A stretch of 64,000 bases of DNA, taken from CAVTQZ01 sp963737015. Lineage in GTDB: Bacteria > Actinomycetota > Acidimicrobiia > Acidimicrobiales > UBA8190. The number at the start of each line of letters is the position of its first letter. The stretch's first letter is position 1. Under the pieces are notes generated by a model. It searched no databases, had not been told where the DNA came from, and worked only from the letters and a program-made list of their open reading frames with translations. Shown piece after piece: positions 15,538 to 23,878 of this stretch. The position numbers were made by a program, and so were the translations under genes. Where the stretch lies: NCBI GenBank assembly GCA_963737015.1, contig CAVTQZ010000001.1, positions 1,612,001 to 1,676,000 on the forward strand. Reading direction: 5' to 3'.

Positions 15538-17219
15538 CTGCGCAGCACCACTCCCGGCCGTGCGTCGAGTCCCTCCGCTACTGCGGCACCGTCCTCACGA
15601 ACGACAACACCGTTCACGAGGACGTGGCTCATCCCGACCGGTTGGTCCGCCGTCAGACGTTCGCCGTTGGCCGGGAAATCGACCACCCGGCGCAACGGAC
15701 CCGGCGCAACGGTGTCGGGATCGAAGACGCAGATGTCTGCGGCCTTGCCGGCCTCGACGGTCCCCCTGTCGGACAATCCGTAGACCGACGCCGGCTCCCC
15801 CGTGAGTTTGTGGACAGCACGCTCGATCGTCATGACGTTGCGGTCTCGCACCCAACCTCCGAGAAGGTCGGTCGCGAAGCATGCGTCGCACAGCTGCGAT
15901 ACGTGAGCACCCGAATCGGCAAGACCCAAAAGCACGTTGTCCCGGGGAAGCAGCCAAGCGATGCCTTCGGGATCGTCGTTCGCCAGTACGGACCAGAAGC
16001 GCGTGGCCAGGTCGTCGTCGAGCGAGGTGTCGAGCATCACGTCGAGCGCCGTGCAGTTGCGCTCCGAGGCGAGCTCGACCACGGACCGCCCTGTCAGCTC
16101 GGGATGCTTCGGGGACTCGGCTATCGAGATCGAGGCCCAGTTGAACGGCAGCGAACCGAGACCTCCGGAGAGCTCCTCCCAGCTGTCCTCGCGCCACTTC
16201 GGATCGCGGTACGCCGCGCAGCGGGCCTCACGGTCGAGACCCATGAGCTTGGCGAAGCTCGGACGCGCGTTCAGGGTGAAGGGCTCCGCGAGGTTCATCT
16301 GGAACACGAGTGGGCGGCAGGAGACCTGAGGCCACACCTCGATTCCCTCTTCGCGCGCAGCGTCGTTCTCCTCGATGACCTTCTCATGGTAGGGGTAGCC
16401 CTTCACGGTGAGAAGGGCGGTCCAGGTCACGGGGCGGGCCACCTGCTTCGCCACGTCGAAGACCTCGCTGTTCCTCAGGACCCCGCCGGGAAGCAGAGCG
16501 ACGACGCCCTTTTGCATCTTGCGCAATGGTTCGAGCAGCGCGCGCAGCTCCGCAAGGTCCGCTACCCGCGACGGCACGGGCCGCCCCTTGTCCCCGTTGT
16601 GCGTTGGCGAAGCACTCGTCGCAAAGCCCATCGCCCCGGCAGCCATCGAGTCTGCGACGACCGCTTGCATCTTCTCGATCTCGTCGTCCGTGGCGGGCCG
16701 CTCGTATGCGTCTTCCCCCATGACGTAGAGACGCACGGCCGTGTGGCCCACGTAGCAGCCGTAGTTGAGCGCGCTCCCCCGCCGTTCGATGGCGTCGAGA
16801 TACTGCGGGAAGGACTCGAACTCGTCCCAGGGAACCCCCTGCGACAGGGTGTCGAAGCTCATGTCCTCGACGTGTTGCAGGGTCCTCGCCATGAGCGGGA
16901 CGAGCTCCTCCCGGATCGGGGCGATGGAGAAGCCGCAGTTGCCGGCGACCACCGACGTCACACCGTGAAAAGCCGAAGGGGTGAGCCAGGGGTCGAAGAA
17001 GACCTGCGCGTCGTAGTGCGTGTGAATGTCGACGAATCCCGGAGCGACCACCTGCCCGGAAGCGTCGAGCTCCCGGTCGCCCTTGAGCGACTCCCCGATC
17101 GCCTCGATCCGGCCACCAGCGACCTTCACGTCCGCCTTCCGGCCGGGCGCGCCCGTGCCGTCGACGAGGGTGCCCCCGCGGATGACGATGTCTTCTCCCT
17201 CTTCTCCTCTGACCCTCAC
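15534..17219 (-). CDS. N-acyl-D-amino-acid deacylase family amidohydrolase
   Basis: 561-residue metal-dependent amidohydrolase. The N-terminal strand signature DIVIRGGTLVDGTGAPGRKAD and the binuclear-metal motif PGFVDIHTHYDAQ (~58-70) are clear. Later come GNCGFSIAP, GYVGHTAVR with another metal histidine, and GSDSGAH-like LGLADSGAHVSQ near 420. The C-terminus (KAADICVFDPDTVAPGP) is the standard beta-sandwich closure. D-aminoacylases hydrolyse N-acyl-D-amino acids; many actinobacterial homologues are uncharacterised. It starts with GTG overlapping the stop of the 41-residue gene and is followed by eis. Confidence 0.87.
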   Translation of the reverse strand: MRVRGEEGEDIVIRGGTLVDGTGAPGRKADVKVAGGRIEAIGESLKGDRELDASGQVVAPGFVDIHTHYDAQVFFDPWLTPSAFHGVTSVVAGNCGFSIAPIREELVPLMARTLQHVEDMSFDTLSQGVPWDEFESFPQYLDAIERRGSALNYGCYVGHTAVRLYVMGEDAYERPATDDEIEKMQAVVADSMAAGAMGFATSASPTHNGDKGRPVPSRVADLAELRALLEPLRKMQKGVVALLPGGVLRNSEVFDVAKQVARPVTWTALLTVKGYPYHEKVIEENDAAREEGIEVWPQVSCRPLVFQMNLAEPFTLNARPSFAKLMGLDREARCAAYRDPKWREDSWEELSGGLGSLPFNWASISIAESPKHPELTGRSVVELASERNCTALDVMLDTSLDDDLATRFWSVLANDDPEGIAWLLPRDNVLLGLADSGAHVSQLCDACFATDLLGGWVRDRNVMTIERAVHKLTGEPASVYGLSDRGTVEAGKAADICVFDPDTVAPGPLRRVVDFPANGERLTADQPVGMSHVLVNGVVVREDGAAVAEGLDARPGVVLRS

Positions 17220-17341
17220 TTGTCCCAGCCCTTGCGGGCCTGCTTCTGCGCTGCCTGCTTGGCATGCTTCGCCTGGCGCTTCTCTTTCAACGAGCGCCCG
17301 GGCTTCTTGGACTCACCGGTTTGTTTCGATTTTTCAGCCAC
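17216..17341 (-). CDS. 41-residue Lys/Arg-rich conserved small protein
   Basis: Very short gene from GTG 17341 to TGA at 17216-17218. The product begins VAEKSKQTGESKKPGRSLKEK and ends AQKQARKGWDK; over one third of residues are Lys or Arg and there is no hydrophobic stretch. The stop overlaps the amidohydrolase GTG (GTGA), a typical coupled arrangement, which supports expression. Similar SLKEKR-AK-AK small basic proteins occur widely in actinobacteria, with nucleic-acid or ribosome binding suspected but not shown. The ribosome site is weak (GGGA close to the start). Confidence 0.65.
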   Translation of the reverse strand: MAEKSKQTGESKKPGRSLKEKRQAKHAKQAAQKQARKGWDK

Positions 17342-17560
17342 GTTCCCAAGAGTACGCCGCGGCCCGGTAGGCGGCCGTGGGATTCGACTATCGGGGCCAG
17401 TCGCCCACCGCGACGTCTGTGAGCACCGGCGACGCCGGAGCCGGGCCCGTCCTCCTCTTCCGGCCAGGGGATCGGCTGGATCGAGCCAACGCGGGGCTCC
17501 GAGCTTCCAGGGCGAGCAATGCGTCGTCGGGGGACGGTGCGAGGTGCACGCCCGTTCGGC

Positions 17561-19384
17561 TCAAGTCGGACCGCCTGTTCCGGCATCCGCCCCGGCACCC
17601 GCACCCGAACGGATGCGCTCCACGAGCGGACCCGCCCAATCGGGGTCCGCATAGCCGGTGTCGTAGGCGTTGCGGAGATGCCCGAGCCACTCGCACGACT
17701 CTTCGAGCCCGCCCGGTCGGTTCCGCGCCAGCCACAAGCGGCGGTGCTCCTCGACTATCCCACCCAGATCAGTGGCGAGCTTCGAGCGGACGCTCGGCGG
17801 CACCGCACCGATGCTTCCGTCGCCCACCAGGCGCGCCGAGGCGTCCTCGCGCGCGAGAAGTACCAGGCGCGCGGTGTTCAGCAGCTCCTCGACCGCGACC
17901 TTCCCGTTCGCGCTCCTGGGGCGTGCGCGCGAAAGCGCGCCCGACGCAGCCTCGACCTGAGCCGCCACCGCGTCGAGTTGAGGTTGGTCGATGCCTTTCG
18001 TCAGGCCCCTCCCCACCTGGAGCTGCGGAAGGTAGAGATGGGCCACGAGGCTCGACATGTTCGGGAACTGGGGCACGAGAAGAGTGTGGACGTCGCCGAG
18101 CAGGCGCAGCGCCTCTCCGACCGCACCCGTCTCGTCCTCGAAGGAGTGAACGTCGAGGGCCCGGCACACGATGGAGGGGTCGAGATGGTCGTTCGAGGTG
18201 GCACACCACGCGAAGGACGCGGCAGCTGCGAGGCCGCCCTCGGATACCGGAAGGTACTGATGGTGGCCGAAGTCTCCCCAGTCGGCGACCATGAGGCCGC
18301 GAGATCCCCCCGTGATCGCCGTGCGCGCGGCGGAGCGGCAGTTCTCGATCGCGTTCGACAGACGCCCTGCGATCGAGAGCCAGCTCGAAGTCCCCGGGCA
18401 CAACCAGTGTTCGACTCCTGCGTCGCTGAGAGATTGCGAGCGCTCGGCGAAGGGGTGGTTCGCCTCGTACCCCCACTCACAGACCGTCACCGAATCAGGT
18501 AGCCGCGCAAGGAGGTCACGGTGGACGCTCAAGAAGTCGCCCCATACGAGCAGCTCCCGGTCCGAAAGCTCCGGGAGGTCGCAGAGCCTTCCGAGCCAGT
18601 CGCCCCATTCGCCGCCGCGCTCGGCAGGCAACTGCCAGGGTTCGTCCATCCCGAGATGAAAGCGTCGACCGGGGATCGCTTCGGCGAGCTCTCCGACGAG
18701 ACCACGCACGAGCGACAGCGACCCGGGCTCCGCGGGGTCGAGCGTCGAGACGGGAAAGGGCATGCCGAACGGGCTCGGAACGACACCGCGTCCGATGCCC
18801 AGGTGCGCGTAACGGTCGTGCATCAACCACCGCTCCATGTGCCCGAGCGTGTTCTGGTTCGGTGCGAGCTCGATGTGGCGCTCCCTACAGAACGAAACGA
18901 GGCTCTCCATGTCCTCGACGTTGTAAGGATCGGCGCCCGCCCACACCTCTTCGTGGTCGCGGTACGCGTAGGTGTGCTCCATGTAGAGCTCGAGGTGGTT
19001 GACCTTCCAGGAGGCGAGCCTTTCCACCAGGTCGAAGAGCGTTTCCAGGCGCGGCACCTTCGTACGCGAGACGTCGAGCATCACCCCGCGTACCTCGAGG
19101 TCCGGCCAGTCCTCGATCCGGCACCGCGGGAGCGACCGGGGCCCGTAGATCCGCGACAGCTGCGCAAGGGTCGCGGCGGCATAGAACCGGCCCGCCTTTG
19201 TGCTCGCCGCCACCGTGATCCCGGCGTCATCGACGTCGACTCGATAGCCCTCGGCGGGAAGGCTCGGGTCTTCGACAGCCTTCGGTGCCTCCCGAGCGTC
19301 CACACCGACCGCGGTCGCCTGGGACAGCTCCAAGTGCCGTGGGTACGGCAGGAGGGCCAGGCGGTGGCCCGCGTCGCCGGTCAT
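17561..19384 (-). CDS. Glycoside hydrolase family 20-type beta-N-acetylhexosaminidase
   Basis: 607 residues. An N-terminal GH20b-like domain (YRVDVDDAGITVAASTKAGRFYAAATLAQL) precedes the TIM barrel (DWPDLEVRGVMLDVSRTKVP, residues ~92-111). The acid/base pair is Asp247-Glu248 in RFHLGMDEPW, where GH20 enzymes usually read H-GGDE; the aspartate supports the substrate-assisted mechanism. An aromatic WWxx-like pocket is less obvious. No signal peptide is seen, so it probably works inside the cell on imported or recycled GlcNAc-containing oligosaccharides such as peptidoglycan fragments. Diverged members can prefer other hexosaminides. Confidence 0.8.
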   Translation of the reverse strand: MTGDAGHRLALLPYPRHLELSQATAVGVDAREAPKAVEDPSLPAEGYRVDVDDAGITVAASTKAGRFYAAATLAQLSRIYGPRSLPRCRIEDWPDLEVRGVMLDVSRTKVPRLETLFDLVERLASWKVNHLELYMEHTYAYRDHEEVWAGADPYNVEDMESLVSFCRERHIELAPNQNTLGHMERWLMHDRYAHLGIGRGVVPSPFGMPFPVSTLDPAEPGSLSLVRGLVGELAEAIPGRRFHLGMDEPWQLPAERGGEWGDWLGRLCDLPELSDRELLVWGDFLSVHRDLLARLPDSVTVCEWGYEANHPFAERSQSLSDAGVEHWLCPGTSSWLSIAGRLSNAIENCRSAARTAITGGSRGLMVADWGDFGHHQYLPVSEGGLAAAASFAWCATSNDHLDPSIVCRALDVHSFEDETGAVGEALRLLGDVHTLLVPQFPNMSSLVAHLYLPQLQVGRGLTKGIDQPQLDAVAAQVEAASGALSRARPRSANGKVAVEELLNTARLVLLAREDASARLVGDGSIGAVPPSVRSKLATDLGGIVEEHRRLWLARNRPGGLEESCEWLGHLRNAYDTGYADPDWAGPLVERIRSGAGAGADAGTGGPT

Positions 19385-19845
19385 GTGATCGAGCTCACGC
19401 GCCCTCGCCGCTGCGATGCGATGTCCACAGCCGTGTGGAGTACGACCTCAAATCTGAACGCGTTGTTACCCCGTGGTGAACCGGCGGCGTCCTGTACGTG
19501 AGGCGAAGATGAAATGCCGCCTTTTGGACCCGTGGGCATGTGGACATCGGTACGCGGGCATGTCCTGGCATGCCGCGACAGGGTAGGCCCCGCCCCCCGC
19601 TGCCGCCGCCCCGGGGCCAGGCCCCGGCCCTTTACCGACCTAGACCGACTACGCCCTTTGTGACCAACGTTCCACAAGCGCCTATGGGACTAGTTCCATA
19701 AGGCGCGCCTCGTGGAGCATTCAGCGCCCAAGCCTCTTGCCCAAGCCGGAACCCCGGGGGAGAACGACCCTGCTTGTAGGGCCTTTAGGGGGATTTCATT
19801 GTGTCTGTGTTGCGATGGCGCAAGGGTCACTGGTAGACAGCCCGG
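19385..19845. other. 461-bp intergenic leader with palindromes, no gene found
   Basis: No coding frame with good codon use was found between the hexosaminidase start and the propeller-CHAP gene. The region holds phased GGGCATGT direct repeats (19534-19541, 19556-19563, with a TGGCATGCC at 19566), a GC-rich block near 19590-19625, and a strong inverted repeat near 19671-19720. It probably carries both divergent promoters and a long structured 5' leader for the wall hydrolase. A c-di-AMP riboswitch was considered but its conserved blocks were not recognised. Confidence 0.55.
19676..19715. promoter_or_regulatory. Extended inverted repeat around TATGGGACTAGTTCCATA
   Basis: The 18-bp core at 19683-19700 is palindromic except for one mismatched pair and is centred on ACTAGT. 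It is extended by GCGCC on the left and GGCGC on the right, with one bulged A, giving a stem of about 14 pairs. It could be an operator for a dimeric regulator or an RNA hairpin in the leader; no T-tract follows, so it is not a standard terminator. Confidence 0.55.
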
Positions 19846-21312
19846 ATGCCCGAGAGGGGCCCGGGAGGAGCGGGCACCTATCAGGAGCCGGGGCTTTGGG
19901 GACCGGGAGCCGGAGCCCGAAGAGGGCGCCGTTCCCCCAGGCGACCCCGGGTTTCCGGGCGGGCACCCCGCCGGGTGGCGAGCTTCCTCGGCGCAGCCAC
20001 CGCCTTCCTCACGGCGATACTCGTGACCTCTGTCACGACTGTCGCGACGGAAAATGCAGCCGCCGCCAACGCGATCAACGCACCGATCGTCGCCGTCGCC
20101 GGCGATCCGGCGACCGGGGGGTACTGGCTCGTAGGCTCCGACGGCGGGATCTACACGTTCAACGCCCCGTTCTACGGGTCCACGGGTGCGGCACGGCTCA
20201 ACGACCCCATAGTGACGATGGCCGCCACGCCGGACGGCGGCGGTTACTGGCTCGTCGCATCCGACGGCGGGATCTTCACCTTCGGTGACGCGCCGTTCTA
20301 CGGCTCGACCGGTGCGATGCGGCTCAACAAGCCGATCGTCGGCATCGCCTCCACCCCCGACGGGCACGGCTACTGGCTCGTCGCATCCGACGGCGGGATC
20401 TTCACCTTCGGCGACGCGCCGTTCTACGGCTCCACCGGTGCGATGCGGCTCAACAAGCCGATCGTCGGCATGGCCTCCACCCCCGACGGGCACGGCTACT
20501 TGCTCGTCGCATCCGACGGCGGGATCTTCACCTTCGGCGACGCGCCGTTCTACGGCTCCACCGGTGCGATGCGGCTCAACAAGCCGATCGTCGGCATGGC
20601 CTCCACCCCCGACGGGCACGGCTACTGGCTCGTCGCATCCGATGGCGGGATCTTCACCTTCGGCGACGCGCCCTTTGCGGGTTCCATGGGGGGACAGAAG
20701 CTTCTCGCCCCGGTGGTCGACATCGCCCCGTCACCTCGCGGCGGTTACTGGATGGCGGGATCCGACGGAGGCCTCTTCTCCTTCGGGGACGCGCCGTTCT
20801 ACGGCTCGATGGGCGGGAGCTATCTCCCCGGTCCCCCGGCCGACGCCCTCGGCCCCGAGATCGCAGCCGTCGCAACGTCACAGCTCGGGCAAACGAATCC
20901 CGCGGCCTACGGAGGTGCGGGGAGCTGGTGTGCGTTCTTCACGTCGTGGGTCTACCGCCAGGTCGGCTTGCCGATCGGTCCCACGCCCGAGGCGTACGAG
21001 GTCGGCACCTGGGCCCTGTCCAACGGTGGGGCCCTCCTGCCTCCGAGCGCGATGCCACAGGTCGGCGATGCGGTTCTCTACGAGCCGGCGAACAGCTACT
21101 CCGCCTGGCCGGGCCCAGGCCTGAACGGAAGTGACATCGTCCACGTGAACATCGTCGTTTCGGTGAACCCCGACGGCTCGTTCGTCACGATCGGCGGAAA
21201 CGAGCCGTTGAACGGGGTCGCGGCTGTCCGCGAGTTCGGGCCCTACTCGGTGGCGAACGCGCCGACGTGGTGGGGCCAGGCCGTCTACGCCTTCGTGCGG
21301 CCCCCAGCCTGA
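19846..21312 (+). CDS. Secreted six-bladed propeller-like repeat protein with C-terminal CHAP domain
   Basis: 488 residues. A long Arg-rich N-region and hydrophobic core (FLGAATAFLTAILVTSVTTV, ~47-66) form a signal peptide with likely cleavage after ENAAAANA. Six ~42-residue repeats of the GYWLVASDGGIFTFGDAP type span residues ~81-330. The C-terminal domain (~335-488) is CHAP-like: Cys in AGSWCAFFTSWVYRQ, His in IVHVNIVVSV, and Asn/Glu in TIGGNEP. CHAP amidases cleave peptidoglycan peptide bonds; the repeats probably bind wall or surface polymers. The repeat type is frequent in Acidimicrobiia exoproteins. Start ATG 19846 is tentative because no clear ribosome site precedes it. Confidence 0.83.
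   Translation: MPERGPGGAGTYQEPGLWGPGAGARRGRRSPRRPRVSGRAPRRVASFLGAATAFLTAILVTSVTTVATENAAAANAINAPIVAVAGDPATGGYWLVGSDGGIYTFNAPFYGSTGAARLNDPIVTMAATPDGGGYWLVASDGGIFTFGDAPFYGSTGAMRLNKPIVGIASTPDGHGYWLVASDGGIFTFGDAPFYGSTGAMRLNKPIVGMASTPDGHGYLLVASDGGIFTFGDAPFYGSTGAMRLNKPIVGMASTPDGHGYWLVASDGGIFTFGDAPFAGSMGGQKLLAPVVDIAPSPRGGYWMAGSDGGLFSFGDAPFYGSMGGSYLPGPPADALGPEIAAVATSQLGQTNPAAYGGAGSWCAFFTSWVYRQVGLPIGPTPEAYEVGTWALSNGGALLPPSAMPQVGDAVLYEPANSYSAWPGPGLNGSDIVHVNIVVSVNPDGSFVTIGGNEPLNGVAAVREFGPYSVANAPTWWGQAVYAFVRPPA
20086..20835 (+). repeat. Six tandem ~126-bp coding repeats
   Basis: Repeat boundaries are about 20086, 20209, 20335, 20461, 20587 and 20713. Units two to five are nearly identical at the DNA level, including synonymous positions, while units one and six are diverged. 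Unit four differs by TGG to TTG (Trp to Leu in GYWLV). This points to recent duplication or gene conversion of the central blades. Confidence 0.9.
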
Positions 21313-21327
21313 AGCTTCGCCCTCAGC

Positions 21328-23737
21328 TCAGGCAGCGACCGGTTGCTCGGCGCCCGCGTGCCCGCCGTTCGCGCCGGCCGAATCGGCCAGCGCGCTGACG
21401 AGCACATCGCTCACGGTGTCCGCGAGGTGGAACGTCATCTGCTCACGGACGCTCTCGGGCACGTCCTCGAGGTCGAGGCCGTTTCGCCGCGGTAGGACGA
21501 CCTCTGTGAGACCGGCGCGGTGCGCGGCGAGCACTTTCTGCTTCACCCCACCGATCGGGAGGACCCGTCCCTGCAGCGTCACCTCACCGGTCATCCCCAC
21601 AACCGGCCGCACGGCTCGTCCCGTCAACAAGCTGACGAGCGCGGTCGTCATGGTCACCCCGGCCGAGGGCCCGTCCTTCGGCACCGCGCCCTCGGGCACG
21701 TGCAGGTGGAAGCGCTTGCCGGTGAAAGATGCCGCGGTCCACGCCGAGCTCCTCCGAGTGCGAGCGCACGAACGAGAGCGCGATCTCGGCGGATTCCTTC
21801 ATCACGTCCCCGAGCTGACCGGTGAGGGCCAAGCCCTCGTTGCCGTCCATGGACGTCGCCTCCACGTAGAGGACATCGCCGCCCGCACCCGTCACCGCCA
21901 GGCCCGTCGCCACTCCGGGGACGGCGGTGCGCTCGGCGGCCTCGAAGAAGAAGCGCGGTCTGCCGAGCCAGCCTCGGACGTCGTCGCCGGCCACGGTCAC
22001 AGGCGCTGTCAGCTCTCCGGCCGTGAGCTTCGTCGCGATCTTGCGCGCTAGACGGCCCAGCTCACGCTCGAGGTTACGGACGCCGGCCTCGCGGGTGTAG
22101 TCCGACGAGACCTTCGCGATCGCGTCGTCGGTCACCTCGACCTCGTCGGGCCGCAGAGCGGCGCGCTCGACCTGGCGCGGCAGGAGGTGATGACGGGCGA
22201 TCGAGAGCTTCTCGTCCTCGGTGTACCCGTCGATGCGGATGACCTCCATGCGGTCGAGCAACGGGCCCGGGACCGTCTCGGTGATGTTCGCTGTCGCGAT
22301 GAACAGGACCTTCGAGAGGTCGAGCTCCACCTCGAGGTAGTGGTCCCTGAACGTGTGGTTCTGCGCCGGGTCGAGGACCTCGAGCAGAGCGGACGACGGG
22401 TCACCCCGGTAGTCGCTACCGAGCTTGTCGACCTCGTCGAGCACGATCACGGGGTTCATCGTCCCCGCTTCGCGAAGTGCGCGCGCGAGACGACCGGGTT
22501 GCGCGCCGATGTAGGTGCGCCGGTGCCCGCGTATCTCGGCCTCGTCACGCACACCACCGAGCGCCACACGCACGAAGTTGCGGCCCAGAGCTCGCGCCAC
22601 CGACTCACCGAGGGAGGTCTTGCCGACTCCTGGGGGGCCGACGAGAGCGAGGATCGCCCCGGTCCCGCGGCCCACCGGTGTAAGCCCACGCTCGGACTGC
22701 AACTTGCGCACGGCGAGGTGCTCCAAGATCCTCTGCTTCACGTCGGTGAGACCGTCGTGATCCTCGTCGAGGACACGCGCGGCGGCCTCGACGTCGAGGT
22801 TGTCCTCGGAGCTCACACCCCACGGGAGCTCGAGGACGGTGTCGAGCCAGGTGCGGATCCAGCCGTGCTCCGGGCTCTGCTCGCTCGTGCGCTCGAGCTT
22901 CGCTATCTCGCGCTCGACCGAGGTACGCACCCCTTCGGGGAGGTCGCGGTCCTCGATCTTTGCGCGGTAGTCCTCGGGGGTGCCTTCATCGGTGGTCCCG
23001 TCGAGCTCTGCGAGCTCCTTTCGGATCGCCTCCATCTGGCGGCGCAACAGGAACTCGCGCTGGGTCTTCTCCATCCCCTCTTCGACGTCGGTGCGGATCT
23101 GCTGGCGCAGCGACAGGTCGGCGAGGGTCTCTCTCGCCCAGCCGAGAACGATGCGAAGGCGCTCCTCCAGGTCGAATGTCTCGAGGATCTGAACCTTCTG
23201 CGCGAGCGACAGGTCCGGTGAGTAACCCGAGAGGTCTGAGATCTGCGAGGGCTCTGTCACCTCGCGCAGGCGCTCCGCCATGCCCCTCGCGCCGCGTGTG
23301 AGGAGGATGTTCTCGAGCACCACGCGGTACTCCCTTGCGAGCTCCTGCGCCGCGCGCGTCTCCGGGCCCTCGGAGACGGGCTCGACCTGGACCCAAAGCG
23401 CCTGCCCGGTTCCGGGCACCGCCGCGCCGATCGTGGCGCGACTGAGGCCGCTCACGACCATGGCGTGGGCGCCGCCGGGCAGCTGGCCCAGCTCCAGGAT
23501 CTCGGCGATGACACCCACCGGCGAGTAGGTGCCCTCCACGTGCGGGACCAGCACGAGCTGCCCACCGACCGAACCGGCCGCTTCAGCGGCCACCTTGGCC
23601 TCCTCGGTCTCGAGGGCCATCGTGATCACCATCCCCGGGAGCACGACTCCCGAGGTCAGGGGCAGGAGGGGAAGCGTGCTGTTCACGTCGGCCCGCGCCC
23701 TGTTCGCTCCGTCGATCTTCTCTGTCTCGTTGGCCAT
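21328..23737 (-). pseudogene. lon: ATP-dependent Lon protease, one-base frameshift
   Basis: LonA family. The N-terminal substrate domain (STLPLLPLTSGVVLPGMV), coiled coil, AAA+ module with Walker A GPPGVGKT (367-374) and Walker B VIVLDEVDKLG are intact up to SHSEELGVDRGIF. Then the frame breaks: the Ser-Lys dyad region (PEGAVPKDGPSAGV and GGVKQKVLAAHRAG) lies in a second frame ending at 21328. Removing one base from AAA at 21725-21727 (TTT on the coding strand) restores GIFTGKRFHLHVPEGA, giving ~802 residues, a normal length. If real, the first frame would make an ATPase without protease. Sequence error is more likely. Lies divergently from lhr. Confidence 0.9.
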
Positions 23738-23878
23738 CCGGCCTCAACTCCTCTGGTCTCGAGGGGCCCCCGCCGGCTCATCACCGCCGGGCGGCCTCGA
23801 ATCGTCGTAAGTAGAACCGTCGCGGCACCGCCCCGATTCCCCGCTGAAGCCGGCACAGCCATACGGTTGAATGGAACC

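Noticed and set aside
17342..17560. Possible small gene between the 41-residue gene and the GH20 gene.
   Set aside because: Frames such as DALLALEARSPALARSSRSP on the minus strand lack a good start, ribosome site and domain; left as a 219-bp spacer.
15528..17654. 708-residue open frame antisense to the N-acyl-D-amino-acid deacylase.
   Set aside because: No recognisable motif and the opposite-strand gene has a full amidohydrolase signature, so this is a high-GC antisense frame.
19500..19845. Possible c-di-AMP (ydaO) riboswitch before a wall hydrolase gene.
   Set aside because: Such riboswitches precede wall hydrolases in actinobacteria, but I could not match the conserved blocks; the main structure is a simple palindrome.
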